Positions 34,827 to 43,435 of a stretch of 64,000 nucleotides of DNA are shown here, piece by piece (positions within the stretch are counted from its first letter, which is position 1; each line of letters starts with the position of its first letter). Under the pieces are notes generated by a model that saw only the letters and a list, made by a program, of their open reading frames with translations, was not told the origin of the DNA and made no database searches. The DNA lies in assembly GCA_029259535.1 (NCBI GenBank), contig JAPHEF010000001.1:1-64000 (forward strand), in the 5' to 3' direction. Both the position numbers and the translations under genes were made by a program. This DNA comes from Alkanophaga liquidiphilum. GTDB lineage: Archaea > Halobacteriota > Syntropharchaeia > Alkanophagales > B39-G2.

Positions 34827-35753
34827 TCAAAACAGGACGTAATTGATGCAGATGAAGATGGCGTAAGTGGCTACAAGGGCGATGCCTTCGAGCCTGCTCA
34901 GCTCATGCTTAGTTCGGATGAAAATCAGGAGCAAAACGGCTGTGAAAAGCATCATGGGAATATTCCAGAAGAAAAGAGCGGTATCAACGCCAAGCGGGCG
35001 TATCAGGCTTGAAAGCCCGACCACTAATGCAGCGTTGAACGTGTTGCTGCCGAGGATGTTCCCGATGGAGATGCCGCCATGCCGTTTCACCGCTGCGTTT
35101 ACTGAGACTGCGAGTTCGGGCGCGGAGGTTCCGAAGGCGACAAGCGTGCTGCCTATTACCGACTCAAGAATGTTGAAGGATACGGCAATGCTTACCGCAG
35201 AATCCACTAAAAGTTTTGCTCCCAAAAAGATGCCAAAACCCCCTAAACAAAGTTTCAAACACACCATCACGCAGTTAAACTCCATGTCTCTATCCCTCGC
35301 TACTACCCCGCCGCCCCCCCGCCGCCTGAGAGTTGCCATGTATAAGAGGAACACCGCGAGAAGGGCGCAGCCATCTAATCTTGAAATGCCTTGGAGAGAC
35401 AACGCCGTAAGCAGCGTAGAGATGCTGAGCATCACAAGCCCGTCTTTCACAACCCCTTCATCCGTCGCAAGCGGGATTATGGCGGCGCAGATGCCGAGGA
35501 TGGCGACGTTCGTGATGTTGCTGCCGACAACTGTGCCGACGGCAATCCCGCTGCTGCCGACGGCAGCGGCGTAGAGCGATGTCGCAAGCTCCGGCGCCGA
35601 AGTCCCGAAGGCGACGAGCGTCAGCCCGATGACCATTTCCGAGATATTAAAACGTCTCGCAACCACCGTAGAAGATGCGACGAAGGCGTCCGCCGCCAGT
35701 ATCAGCACGAAAAGCCCCACAAAAAGCAGAACGAAAGACACTACGACAGACAT
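34827..35753 (-). CDS. Na+/Ca2+ exchanger family (CaCA) membrane protein
   Basis: A 308-residue cation exchanger with about ten membrane helices. Two inverted alpha-repeats carry the family motifs: FGTSAPELATSLYAA with GTVVGSNITNVAILG (about 47-85) and FGTSAPELAVSVNAA with IGNILGSNTFNAALV (about 208-245). The acidic residues in these repeats bind the cation. It exchanges Ca2+ or a related ion for Na+ or H+ across the cell membrane. Single gene between the ACT regulator and the helicase. Confidence 0.94.
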   Translation of the reverse strand: MSVVVSFVLLFVGLFVLILAADAFVASSTVVARRFNISEMVIGLTLVAFGTSAPELATSLYAAAVGSSGIAVGTVVGSNITNVAILGICAAIIPLATDEGVVKDGLVMLSISTLLTALSLQGISRLDGCALLAVFLLYMATLRRRGGGGVVARDRDMEFNCVMVCLKLCLGGFGIFLGAKLLVDSAVSIAVSFNILESVIGSTLVAFGTSAPELAVSVNAAVKRHGGISIGNILGSNTFNAALVVGLSSLIRPLGVDTALFFWNIPMMLFTAVLLLIFIRTKHELSRLEGIALVATYAIFICINYVLF

Positions 35754-35809
35754 AGCTGTTATTATGACCTACTGGTTAAGCGTAAAGGATTGTGAGTAGT
35801 TCTTTTCCT

Positions 35810-36298
35810 TCAAAGCACCTGCACGCTCTTCACGCCCTTTGTCCTTCTTAATTCCTCTATCAAACGTCCTGGGACTTGCCCGTCTATAATTATTGTGAGC
35901 TTTGGCTCCTCCACGAAATAAGGGTCGTCGCTCACCGCTTGCCGAATGCTAAGCCCGTGTTTAGAGATTACTGTGGTGACCTCGCTGAGTATGCCTTTAT
36001 CCCTTGCATCCTTTGGGTATATTATCACAACGCCAAGATTAAGGAGCGGTGCTATGTTGTCAAGAAGCGGCACAGACCGCAGATTCTCAAACATCCTCCT
36101 CAAAGTATCATCAGCCATTATCGCCTTCACGGTCATGTCAACAACCCTGCGGTCAACACCAGCCTCCTTTGCAACTTGTGAATGCGGTATTCTTATATTC
36201 CCTGAGGAAATCCGCCCTTCTGCGTCGATACGGAAGCCACGCTCCAGCAGTAAACGAACTACCTTCTTCTGCGACGGCGTCTTTTCAAATTTGCCCAT
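35810..36298 (-). CDS. HTH plus ACT-domain amino-acid-responsive regulator
   Basis: A 162-residue predicted transcription regulator. The N-terminal part has KVVRLLLERGFRIDAEGRIS and a helix-turn-helix-like IPHSQVAKEAGVDRRVVDMTV (about 36-56). The C-terminal ACT domain begins at LGVVIIYPKDARDKGILSEV (about 87) and has KLTIIIDGQVPGRLIEELRR. ACT domains usually bind amino acids. I chose the ATG at 36298, preceded by GGGGAGA, over one at 36313. It is divergent from the glucoamylase gene. Confidence 0.85.
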   Translation of the reverse strand: MGKFEKTPSQKKVVRLLLERGFRIDAEGRISSGNIRIPHSQVAKEAGVDRRVVDMTVKAIMADDTLRRMFENLRSVPLLDNIAPLLNLGVVIIYPKDARDKGILSEVTTVISKHGLSIRQAVSDDPYFVEEPKLTIIIDGQVPGRLIEELRRTKGVKSVQVL

Positions 36299-36393
36299 TA
36301 TTTCTCCCCACATGTTCTCTCGTTTGTTGTAAGGGTTTAATTATTATCACGGTGTTCGGGAGCTATCTTAAATTTCCGAAAAAAAGATTCATT

Positions 36394-37551
36394 ATGATTT
36401 CCGAAGTCTCAGGCGAAAATTTGAAAAAGCGGTTCGATGATGTTTTAAGGACGACAGTGCGTGTTTTAAGAGATTGCTCCGTCGAAAACGGAGCAATAGT
36501 TGCGGCGAACACAGACATGGACTATTACCCTAAGGACGCGTCGCCTTATAGGTTCGTTTGGATAAGGGACGCAGCTTACGTCTGTGTCGCCGCCGACATC
36601 CTTGAGGAGCGTGGTGTTGCGAGTTTGAGGATACAGAAGAAGTTTTTTAAGTGGTGTCTTGAAAGACCGCAAAGCTTTTCAGGGGCTTCCGCCGAAAACG
36701 GCGCCGTGTTCTCGCAGCGATATCACACAAACGGCGTCAGGGAGGGCTGGCAATTGCAGCCCGATCAGACAGGCACGCTGCTCTGGGCGCTCTGGCATCA
36801 CTTCCGCAAAAATCTGGTGCAGGCGCAGGAGTTCGAGACTCTCATAAGGAGGGCGGCAAACGGCATCTGTAAAATCTGGGGCGGCAAACACTTCACCACG
36901 AGCACTTTCGACCTTTGGGAGGAGCGTGCGACGTTTCCAGACACTAAGGACAACCACACATACTCGCTGGCGGCATGCAGTAAGGGGCTGATGTGCGCCA
37001 GCGAGCTTGCGGAAGGCAGCGGCTACGCAAAGGCGGAAGAGGTTAAAAAATGGAGGAAATGCGCCTTAGAGATGGAGAGCGCGGCATTAGCTTCTTATAG
37101 CGCCAATGAGGGATATTTTCTAAGGACTTCAGGCTTGCTTGATGATGACACCGTAGATGCGTCGCTGCTCGGCTTAGTTTATCCATTTGAGTTGCTTTCG
37201 GCGGGAGATGAGAGGATGGTCAATACCGTTAGGAAGATGGAAGAAAAAATAGTGCGAGGCGGCGGCGTTTACAGATACGAAAAAGATTTTTACGACGGCT
37301 GGGTGCGAGATGGCAGCCTTAGGTCCAAAGGGGCGGGAGCGTGGCCCCTCTTGAATTTCTGGATGAGCATTTATTATTCCGTAAAAGGAGATGCTGTGAG
37401 CGCAGAGAAATATTATACGTGGGTCCTACGGCGTGTTGACGGATACATACCTGAGCAGATATTTGAAAATGAGCTGCAAAAATCGGTGTATCCACTGGCG
37501 TGGGCGCATGCGATGTTCGTTCTCGCCTCTCACTTCTTGACTCTGCTGTGA
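36394..37551 (+). CDS. GH15 glucoamylase-like glycoside hydrolase
   Basis: A 385-residue (alpha/alpha)6-barrel hydrolase that releases glucose or a related sugar from chain ends. PYRFVWIRDAAYVCVAA (about 52-68) is the GH15 substrate pocket. WQLQPDQTGTLLWAL (about 116-130) and FDLWEER (about 172-178) supply the catalytic acid Glu. IPEQIFEN (about 357) is the base region. No signal peptide is present, so the substrate is intracellular, fitting the nearby glucan-synthesis genes. CTTAAATTT 19 bp before the ATG may be a TATA box. Residues upstream of 36394 are not protein-like. Confidence 0.9.
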   Translation: MISEVSGENLKKRFDDVLRTTVRVLRDCSVENGAIVAANTDMDYYPKDASPYRFVWIRDAAYVCVAADILEERGVASLRIQKKFFKWCLERPQSFSGASAENGAVFSQRYHTNGVREGWQLQPDQTGTLLWALWHHFRKNLVQAQEFETLIRRAANGICKIWGGKHFTTSTFDLWEERATFPDTKDNHTYSLAACSKGLMCASELAEGSGYAKAEEVKKWRKCALEMESAALASYSANEGYFLRTSGLLDDDTVDASLLGLVYPFELLSAGDERMVNTVRKMEEKIVRGGGVYRYEKDFYDGWVRDGSLRSKGAGAWPLLNFWMSIYYSVKGDAVSAEKYYTWVLRRVDGYIPEQIFENELQKSVYPLAWAHAMFVLASHFLTLL

Positions 37552-39182
37552 CTTCTCTTTTTCCTCTCTTCTTCAATCCGCTCCTGAAGCACGTTTCCGT
37601 AGAGGATGTCGTCTGACCGCAGCACGATGAGCGCCGCCTCGTAAGCACCCTTTATCACCATTTCCTTCAGCCTCAGCGACTCTAAGATGCCGACTTCCAC
37701 GACGTCTCGTATTTCCCTCCCTCTCGCATCGTAGCCATAGTTCACATTACCGTTTGCGTGTTCTTTTCTCAGCTCAAGCAGGACGGAAAGCGGGTCTCTG
37801 CCGCTGTTCCTTGCAAGTATCTTTGGGATGGCTTCGAGGGCATCGGCGAATGCGAGGATGGCGAGCTGCCGCTTCGTGGCGTCGGACATTGCGAACTTCC
37901 GAAGACGTAACGCAAGCTCGACCTCGACGGCGCCGCCGCCGGGCAGAGCCTTCTTATTCAACGCTTTCGCCACCGCATATAAGCCATCGTTCACCGCCCT
38001 TGCAAAGTCGGAGAGCGTGTGCTGCGCACCGCCTCGCAGGAAAATCGTGACGCTTTTCGGGTTTGTGCCTTTTATGAAGACGAAGGTAGATTTGTCTGGA
38101 AACTTGACCTCCTCGACCCATTCCGCATACCCAAGATCGTTCTCGCTTATCTCGCTTACGTTCGTCACGATTCTTGCGTTCACAGCTTTCGCAATCCTCT
38201 CGAGTATTTGCCCAGTGGGGACGGCTTGGATTGCGACCATGCCGATTTTCAATAGCATCCTGCCGAGGCGCTTGTCTATGAGACGTCTTGAAATTATGAC
38301 ATCGGCGCCTGCCCCTCTTATTCTCTCGACCTTCTCCCTGAGGATTTCACGCTCGTATTCCGCTTGCAGAAGCATGTCTTCAAGGCTTTTCACTCTTGTG
38401 GAGTAGAGATAATGAGAGGCGAACATGCCTTCTTCGGGCTTGACCGTAAGTGGAGCGTCAATAACCGCCACCCGGACATTTTCCACTCTTTTTGGCATGT
38501 CCTCATGTAAGAAGCTTTTTTCGACGATTATACCTCTGAAGAGTGTAGTGGAAGCTGCTTCTTTACCACTTTTCCTTGCGATGTGCACGTCTTCGGGATT
38601 TGCTTCCTTTTTCCCGCCGTCACTTATGATTTTCACTGCTTCTACAACGACTCTGGAAAGTTCCTCTGCCACTTCCAAGTATTTTGTGTCGATGGCTGTT
38701 CTCGCAACCTTGTAGAGAATTTCGTCGGTCGCCTCGAATGCTAACTCCTCCAAGATTTCCAGAGCTTTGTCCACAGCCATTTTGTAACCGTCGGCGATGA
38801 TGTTTGGATGTAATCCTACACCAACGAGTTTCCTTGCCTCGTTAAGAAGTTCGCCGGCGAGGACGACCGTCGTTGTCGTGCCGTCGCCAGCGTCGTAGTC
38901 CTGCGTCTTTGAAAGCTCTCTGAAAAGGATGGCGACGGGGTGCTTCGCTTTGAACTGCATGAGGTCAAAGCGTTGCATTATCGTTTTCCCGTCGCTGCTT
39001 ATTATGAAATTGCGACCTTCGTCCTCGACAAGCATTTTTTGCAAACTCCGAGGTCCGAGCGTCGAAGCCAAGAAGTCAGAAAGCTCCTTCGCAACGACAA
39101 AAGAGCTCTCACGCAGCTCCTCCGCGTGAATCCTCTCCGGCTCGCCCTGCAGGACTTTCAGCGGCAACTTGACTGGCTCCAT
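37530..39182 (-). CDS. Divergent thermosome-like chaperonin subunit
   Basis: A 550-residue group II chaperonin paralogue. TLGPRSLQKML (about 40) and GDGTTTTVVLAGELL (about 98) keep the catalytic Asp. PGGGAVEVELALRLRKFA (about 402) is conserved. Differences from the subunit at 11400 include SSDGKTIM in place of NDGVTIL and a basic tail (EERKKRSHSRVKK) instead of the Gly/Met repeat. Such divergent extra subunits also occur in Methanosarcina. I chose the ATG at 39182; a GTG six codons upstream is possible. Its end overlaps the convergent glucoamylase by 22 bp. Confidence 0.93.
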   Translation of the reverse strand: MEPVKLPLKVLQGEPERIHAEELRESSFVVAKELSDFLASTLGPRSLQKMLVEDEGRNFIISSDGKTIMQRFDLMQFKAKHPVAILFRELSKTQDYDAGDGTTTTVVLAGELLNEARKLVGVGLHPNIIADGYKMAVDKALEILEELAFEATDEILYKVARTAIDTKYLEVAEELSRVVVEAVKIISDGGKKEANPEDVHIARKSGKEAASTTLFRGIIVEKSFLHEDMPKRVENVRVAVIDAPLTVKPEEGMFASHYLYSTRVKSLEDMLLQAEYEREILREKVERIRGAGADVIISRRLIDKRLGRMLLKIGMVAIQAVPTGQILERIAKAVNARIVTNVSEISENDLGYAEWVEEVKFPDKSTFVFIKGTNPKSVTIFLRGGAQHTLSDFARAVNDGLYAVAKALNKKALPGGGAVEVELALRLRKFAMSDATKRQLAILAFADALEAIPKILARNSGRDPLSVLLELRKEHANGNVNYGYDARGREIRDVVEVGILESLRLKEMVIKGAYEAALIVLRSDDILYGNVLQERIEEERKKRSHSRVKK

Positions 39183-39316
39183 CCGTTTTAAATTTCGCAC
39201 GTCGACTTATATGCGTTGCGGTCCGCTGCAAACGGTTGATTCTCGCAACGCCACGGCGTCGCCTTACGCCTTAGCGGTATGACGAGTAAAAAATAAAACC
39301 CAAAGGCTAGGTAGGG

Positions 39317-39694
39317 CTATGCACCCAGGATTTGGGACTCGCCGCCGGTGGCGATGCCAAGAGCTTCTCTTATCTGCTGCTGGAGCTGCTGGAAGCGTTT
39401 TTGCATCCGCTCTTCTTGCCGCTCAAGCGTCTTGAGTCGGAGGTCATAGGTCTCTTTCTTATCCGTCAAGTCCTCTTTCACCTCAGCCTTGCTCGCTTTT
39501 ATCATGAGTTCGCCGACATTTCGGTAGATGATGGCATCATCGCTGAGCTTTTCTAACTCGTCCAGCGCGAACTCCACATCCTTGAGCATCGCCTCTACCT
39601 GCATTTTCTGCCTCGCTATGGCTTGTAATTGCATCTGGAGCTGCTGGAGCTGCATCAGTTGATTTTGCACTTGCGGGGGCAATTCTGCGCTCAT
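39317..39694 (-). CDS. pfdB: Prefoldin beta subunit
   Basis: A 125-residue coiled-coil protein of the hexameric prefoldin, which hands unfolded chains to the thermosome. The N-terminal coiled coil is Gln-rich (QNQLMQLQQLQMQLQAIARQ). VEAMLKDVEFALDELEKL and IIYRNVGELMIKAS form the family's central hairpin. A long C-terminal coil (LKTLERQEERMQKRFQQLQ) follows. It lies 135 bp upstream of the divergent thermosome gene on the same strand, a natural functional pairing. Confidence 0.93.
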   Translation of the reverse strand: MSAELPPQVQNQLMQLQQLQMQLQAIARQKMQVEAMLKDVEFALDELEKLSDDAIIYRNVGELMIKASKAEVKEDLTDKKETYDLRLKTLERQEERMQKRFQQLQQQIREALGIATGGESQILGA

Positions 39695-39825
39695 AACAAC
39701 TCTCCTACGCGGTTACACAGCTCCTTGCTTTGACAAGGAGCCTCTGACCAAAGGAATGCCTCCGTGATATATAAGGTTTGCGAGACGGCGCTGTGCATTT
39801 CTAATGGCAAGACTTCATTATTTTG

Positions 39826-40521
39826 ATGCGGCTGGGGGCGTTGTTCAGCTCGGGGAAAGATAGCACGCTCGCATTATACGAGGCGATGCGGCGGCGGGGC
39901 TATGAGGTAAAATGCCTTATCACTGTGGAGAGCGAGAATCCATACTCCTTCATGTTCCATACGCCGAATGTGCATCTTACGAGGTTGCAGGCTGAGGCGA
40001 TGCGGCTGCCCCTCGTCGTAAGGGCAACCGTCGGTAGGGAAGAAGAAGAGCTTGAGGATTTGCGAGATGCGGTGCGAGCAGCTGTTGAAAACTTCGGGAT
40101 TGAAGGCGTGGTTGCGGGCGCTGTCCTTTCGAGTTATCAAAGGAAGCGGATTGAGGAAATATGTGAAGAGCTGTCTCTTGAAGCAGTTCTTCCTCTGTGG
40201 GGGAGAGACCAAAAAGAGCTGCTTGCGACCTTGCTCGATGAGGGTTTTGAAGTGATATTCACGGCGGTTGCCGCATACGGCTTCGACAAGAGTTGGCTCG
40301 GTGCGAGACTTGACGAGGAGCGGGTGCGGCGGCTTCTCGCCCTCAACGCCAAATATGGAGTGAGCATAGTCGGGGAGGGCGGAGAGTTCGAGACTCTCGT
40401 TCTCGATGCCCCGCCGTTCGAAAAGCGTCTCAAGATACTCGAATTTGAAATTCTTGAGGAAGGTGCGCACGCCGCAAGGCTCGTCGTCAAGAAAGCAACA
40501 TTGGTAGAAAGCCGTAGTTAG
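39826..40521 (+). CDS. DPH6-like diphthine-ammonia ligase (ATP-binding PP-loop)
   Basis: A 231-residue PP-loop enzyme. ALFSSGKDSTLALYEA (about 5-20) is the ATP pyrophosphate loop, and FHTPNVHLTRLQAEAM is typical of the MJ0570/DPH6 family. LPLWGRDQKELL and VGEGGEFETLVLDAP (about 184-198) complete it. It should amidate diphthine on elongation factor 2 with ATP and ammonia. I used the ATG at 39826, one codon after a TTG. A 113-bp gap with no recognisable feature separates it from convergent ribB. Confidence 0.87.
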   Translation: MRLGALFSSGKDSTLALYEAMRRRGYEVKCLITVESENPYSFMFHTPNVHLTRLQAEAMRLPLVVRATVGREEEELEDLRDAVRAAVENFGIEGVVAGAVLSSYQRKRIEEICEELSLEAVLPLWGRDQKELLATLLDEGFEVIFTAVAAYGFDKSWLGARLDEERVRRLLALNAKYGVSIVGEGGEFETLVLDAPPFEKRLKILEFEILEEGAHAARLVVKKATLVESRS

Positions 40522-40634
40522 CCGACGCCGTTAGAGCAAAGCTCTACAGCCGCTCCAGCTTTGCTTATTCCCGCCATTACCCACGCCCCCGCGACCAGGC
40601 TGCTCCACTCACCGCAGCATCGCTTATGCCGCCG

Positions 40635-41387
40635 CTACGCCAAGCCAACGGTTTCACAAGCTTTAACGATGTCCTTGCCCTCGATGAATACAAAACCGTG
40701 TTCAGCGGCGTAGGCTTTTGCGTCCTTTTTCGAGAGCGCCATGCCCGTGCTGGCATCAAGCATCTCACAAATCACCATCGCAGGCGTGACGCCCGCAAGC
40801 ATCGCAAGCGCAACCGAAAGCTCGGTCTGCCCCTGCCGCTCTTTTACGAGGCGGTCTGCGGACCTTAAGATCGCAACGTGCCCTGGCGTCCTGAACTCCG
40901 CACTGAAGTCGTAGCGCTCGCCATTTAAGACGCTACGCACTGCCTCCCCTATCTTCCTAATAGTCAAAGCTCGGTCTCTATCGGTTATGCCCGTAAACGT
41001 CGCTCTGTGGTTGACCCAGAGTGAAAACGAAGATCGTTTATCGTAGGGGACATCGCCCTCGCGCTCCACGAGCCGTTTCACCGCCAAAAACCTTTCACCC
41101 ACGCTACCCAACACGTCGCTCACAAAAGGAAGTCCCAGTCTCTCAGCGGCGCCGCCGTGAATCGCCACGCAGACCAATCCTCCACCGTCCCTGCGGAGGC
41201 GTGCCACATCGGCGGGCATCGTCGCCAGTGCCGGCAGCGCAAGATCGGTCTCGCCCTCGCGGTCGTCGGCGTCGTATATCAGCACCATCCTGCCCTCTCT
41301 TATGCTCTCGACAGCTGCCTTTACCACCTCAGGCAACCTCTTTGACATTTTACGTCTTACCTCCCACATGCCCTCTCCTTTTTCCAT
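40635..41387 (-). CDS. ribB: 3,4-dihydroxy-2-butanone 4-phosphate synthase
   Basis: Converts ribulose 5-phosphate to the four-carbon precursor of riboflavin. Span of 250 codons. VLIYDADDREGETDLALPA (about 35-53) holds the acidic metal site. HRATFTGITDRDRALTIRKI (about 128-147), FRTPGHVAILRSAD and AVALAMLAG-like sequence follow. Starts at 41369 or 41348 are also possible; the latter has GGGAGGT upstream and begins MSKRLPEV. The riboflavin kinase gene ends 11 bp upstream, so both form a riboflavin/FMN operon. Confidence 0.95.
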   Translation of the reverse strand: MEKGEGMWEVRRKMSKRLPEVVKAAVESIREGRMVLIYDADDREGETDLALPALATMPADVARLRRDGGGLVCVAIHGGAAERLGLPFVSDVLGSVGERFLAVKRLVEREGDVPYDKRSSFSLWVNHRATFTGITDRDRALTIRKIGEAVRSVLNGERYDFSAEFRTPGHVAILRSADRLVKERQGQTELSVALAMLAGVTPAMVICEMLDASTGMALSKKDAKAYAAEHGFVFIEGKDIVKACETVGLA

Positions 41388-41398
41388 GCTTAACCCGC

Positions 41399-42085
41399 TC
41401 AGCTTAACATAATCTTCACTCGCAGCTCGTCGCCGTCTTCGAGTCCGAGTTTCTCCCTGAGATTGACTGGCGAGATGATTTCGACGACGTTATCGGGGTA
41501 GTGCGTCCGCTCAGGAATGACCACTGCGCACTGCACGCCGTCGCAGCCGTCCCGTAGAATCTCGCAGAAGAAGCACTTGCTGCCGCCAAACGTCCTGCCC
41601 TCAGCGGTGAAGCTCTCGATTTTTATCCCACTTCTGGCGTCGAGCCGCCGCCGCAGCACGACGCTCCCGTCCCTTAACAGCAAATTGAGCGTCCCGGGGT
41701 AGGGGACGAAGCCCAGCTTCTCCCTGAACTGCCGCACGTAGCCCTCCCGGGAGACGTAGTAGCGCCCCTCGCCCAGACCCGAAACCACGCTGCCAACAAG
41801 CTCCACACTCTCGTTGCCCTCCATCCCTGAGAATATCCTTTGATATTCTTCAAATTCGCTCTTCAAAAGGTCTATACCTTTTTCCGTCACAACGATCCAC
41901 TGCCCGTCGGCTACAATATCTCTACGTATTAGCCCTTCCCTTTCAAGCTCTTGTAATCTTCGTGAAGCGGTCTGCATGCTCGTCTCAAGCACCTTTGCGA
42001 ACTCTGCCGATGAGATTTTCAGCGGGCGCTCCATGGCGCCGAGGAGCGCTAATTTCCTCAACGCTGCCGTCTTCCCCTCACCCAT
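41399..42085 (-). CDS. ribK: CTP-dependent riboflavin kinase with N-terminal HTH
   Basis: A 228-residue protein that makes FMN from riboflavin with CTP and probably also regulates riboflavin genes (RbkR type). The winged HTH covers about 1-90: ISSAEFAKVLETSMQTASRRL and LEREGLIRRDIV. The kinase domain covers about 95-228: VVSGLGEGRYYVSREGY, LGFVPYPGTLNLLL, and HYPDNVVEIISPVNLREKLGL. Two inverted repeats lie between its TATA box and start codon, as expected for autoregulation. Confidence 0.95.
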   Translation of the reverse strand: MGEGKTAALRKLALLGAMERPLKISSAEFAKVLETSMQTASRRLQELEREGLIRRDIVADGQWIVVTEKGIDLLKSEFEEYQRIFSGMEGNESVELVGSVVSGLGEGRYYVSREGYVRQFREKLGFVPYPGTLNLLLRDGSVVLRRRLDARSGIKIESFTAEGRTFGGSKCFFCEILRDGCDGVQCAVVIPERTHYPDNVVEIISPVNLREKLGLEDGDELRVKIMLS

Positions 42086-42089
42086 GGCC

Positions 42090-42139
42090 CCATCTCAGAT
42101 TTGAGATATATCCCAATTTTGGGGACTAATATTTAAAGC
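42090..42139 (-). promoter_or_regulatory. ribK promoter with two inverted repeats (candidate operator)
   Basis: Read on the minus strand, a TATA-like GCTTTAAATATT (42128-42139) is followed by CCCAA/TTGGG (42112-42123) and ATCTCA/TGAGAT (42092-42107). Both palindromes lie downstream of the TATA box and before the ATG at 42085. A protein bound there would block initiation. The HTH of RibK itself is the obvious candidate. Confidence 0.5.
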
Positions 42140-42175
42140 TTACTCTTTGAACTGGTTACCGCCGAGGCGTAACAT

Positions 42176-43405
42176 CTATGCAAGGCGGCGCCGCAGGTAA
42201 TCCTCGACGACGAACGCTGCGAGGTTTTCGGGCTTTGCAAAGAAGACTCTACCGAGGCTCTCTCGTGCGAGCATTCTTGCGAGCCTTCTGAGGTGTGGTT
42301 TGTCGTCAAGCATGATGATGTCGAGCGAGATGTTTTCATCCCGGTATTTTGACGCCTCCCGCAGAACTCCTTTCACCGCACGCCTGAACCCGACGTAAAC
42401 GCCATCTTCGGTGTTAGGCTCGGAGTCCGTCAGCAAATATGCATGTTTTTCGCCACTTTCCCTGTGAGCGGCACGCCTGAAGGCGCTCATGCCCTCTGCC
42501 ATGCCCGTATTGCCGCCAGCTCGCATCCGCACGAGCTCCCACGCTGGGATTTCCGTCGCAAATTCCGAAAACACGAAAATCTTGAGCGTGTCGGAGTGCT
42601 TTCGCATGAGTTCAGAAAGGGCTAAAGACGCCTCGATGGCAGCCATCATCTTCCTGTTGTAGTTCATCGAGCCGCTCTTGTCGATTATCAAGCCCGCGAA
42701 GACCTTTCTCTTGTGGGAAGTTTTGTGGACTATGAAGTCCTCTTCCCTCAGCTCCCGCAGGGAAAAATCCCGATGCATGGCATTGAGCAGCGTCTCTTCG
42801 ATGGAAACGAGCTCGTAGTCATCACCGAACTCGTAGGGTCTTAAAGAGGTAGAGAGCTTCGAGCCGTGCCGCCCCGGCGGCGTCGGCATGCCGACGGCGC
42901 CGAAAACGCCACTGCGTCGCTCAAGCGCATCTTTCACTATGCGGCGGGCGAGTTTTCTTGCCCCTTTTGGTGTGATGCTCACGATGTCGCCTTCGATGCG
43001 TATGTAGCCCTTCTCTTCGAGGTCCTTTAGAACCCGCTCTACGTCCTCCCTTTTTATCCCGTAGTCCCAGATCAGCGAGGTTATCCTCTTTTCCCTCTTC
43101 CGCCGTTCTCTATCCTCCCTTATGCCCTCTACAAGCTCTTCAACTGACGCCCCTTCCATAATCTTGTCGATTACTGTGTAGGAAACTTCCTCGTCATACT
43201 CCTTCAGCTCCTCCCTGCGTCTTTCTTTTTCTTCGTCCACCTCTTGCAGCCGTTCCGCCGCCACCTCCTCCGCCCGCCGTCGCATCACGTCATACTCGTG
43301 TATTCGCTGCGCTATCTCTTCTATGCTCCTCTGCGCCCCCCCCGCCATTTCTCTTAAAAGTTCAACCTCCTCAAGCACGTCCGCGGTGCAGTAGCGCATC
43401 CTCAT
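42176..43405 (-). CDS. VWA-domain protein
   Basis: A 409-residue cytosolic protein. A charged coiled-coil-like region (ERLQEVDEEKERRREELKEY, about 53-72) comes first. Then IRIEGDIVSITPKGARKLARR gives a winged-helix-like segment (about 135-155). The von Willebrand factor A domain starts at FAGLIIDKSGSMNYNRKMMA (about 225-244), with a complete D-x-S-x-S MIDAS. YLLTDSEPNT gives another metal-site Asp. Such proteins often pair with MoxR-type ATPases, but none is adjacent. The start is only 30 bp from divergent sir2. Confidence 0.85.
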   Translation of the reverse strand: MRMRYCTADVLEEVELLREMAGGAQRSIEEIAQRIHEYDVMRRRAEEVAAERLQEVDEEKERRREELKEYDEEVSYTVIDKIMEGASVEELVEGIREDRERRKREKRITSLIWDYGIKREDVERVLKDLEEKGYIRIEGDIVSITPKGARKLARRIVKDALERRSGVFGAVGMPTPPGRHGSKLSTSLRPYEFGDDYELVSIEETLLNAMHRDFSLRELREEDFIVHKTSHKRKVFAGLIIDKSGSMNYNRKMMAAIEASLALSELMRKHSDTLKIFVFSEFATEIPAWELVRMRAGGNTGMAEGMSAFRRAAHRESGEKHAYLLTDSEPNTEDGVYVGFRRAVKGVLREASKYRDENISLDIIMLDDKPHLRRLARMLARESLGRVFFAKPENLAAFVVEDYLRRRLA

Positions 43406-43435
43406 AATAACATAAGAGTCAAATATGATAAGAAT

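Noticed and set aside
36049..36393. N-terminal extension of the GH15 protein
   Set aside because: It is antisense to the ACT regulator gene and does not resemble a signal peptide or linker; the ATG at 36394 has a TATA-like box.
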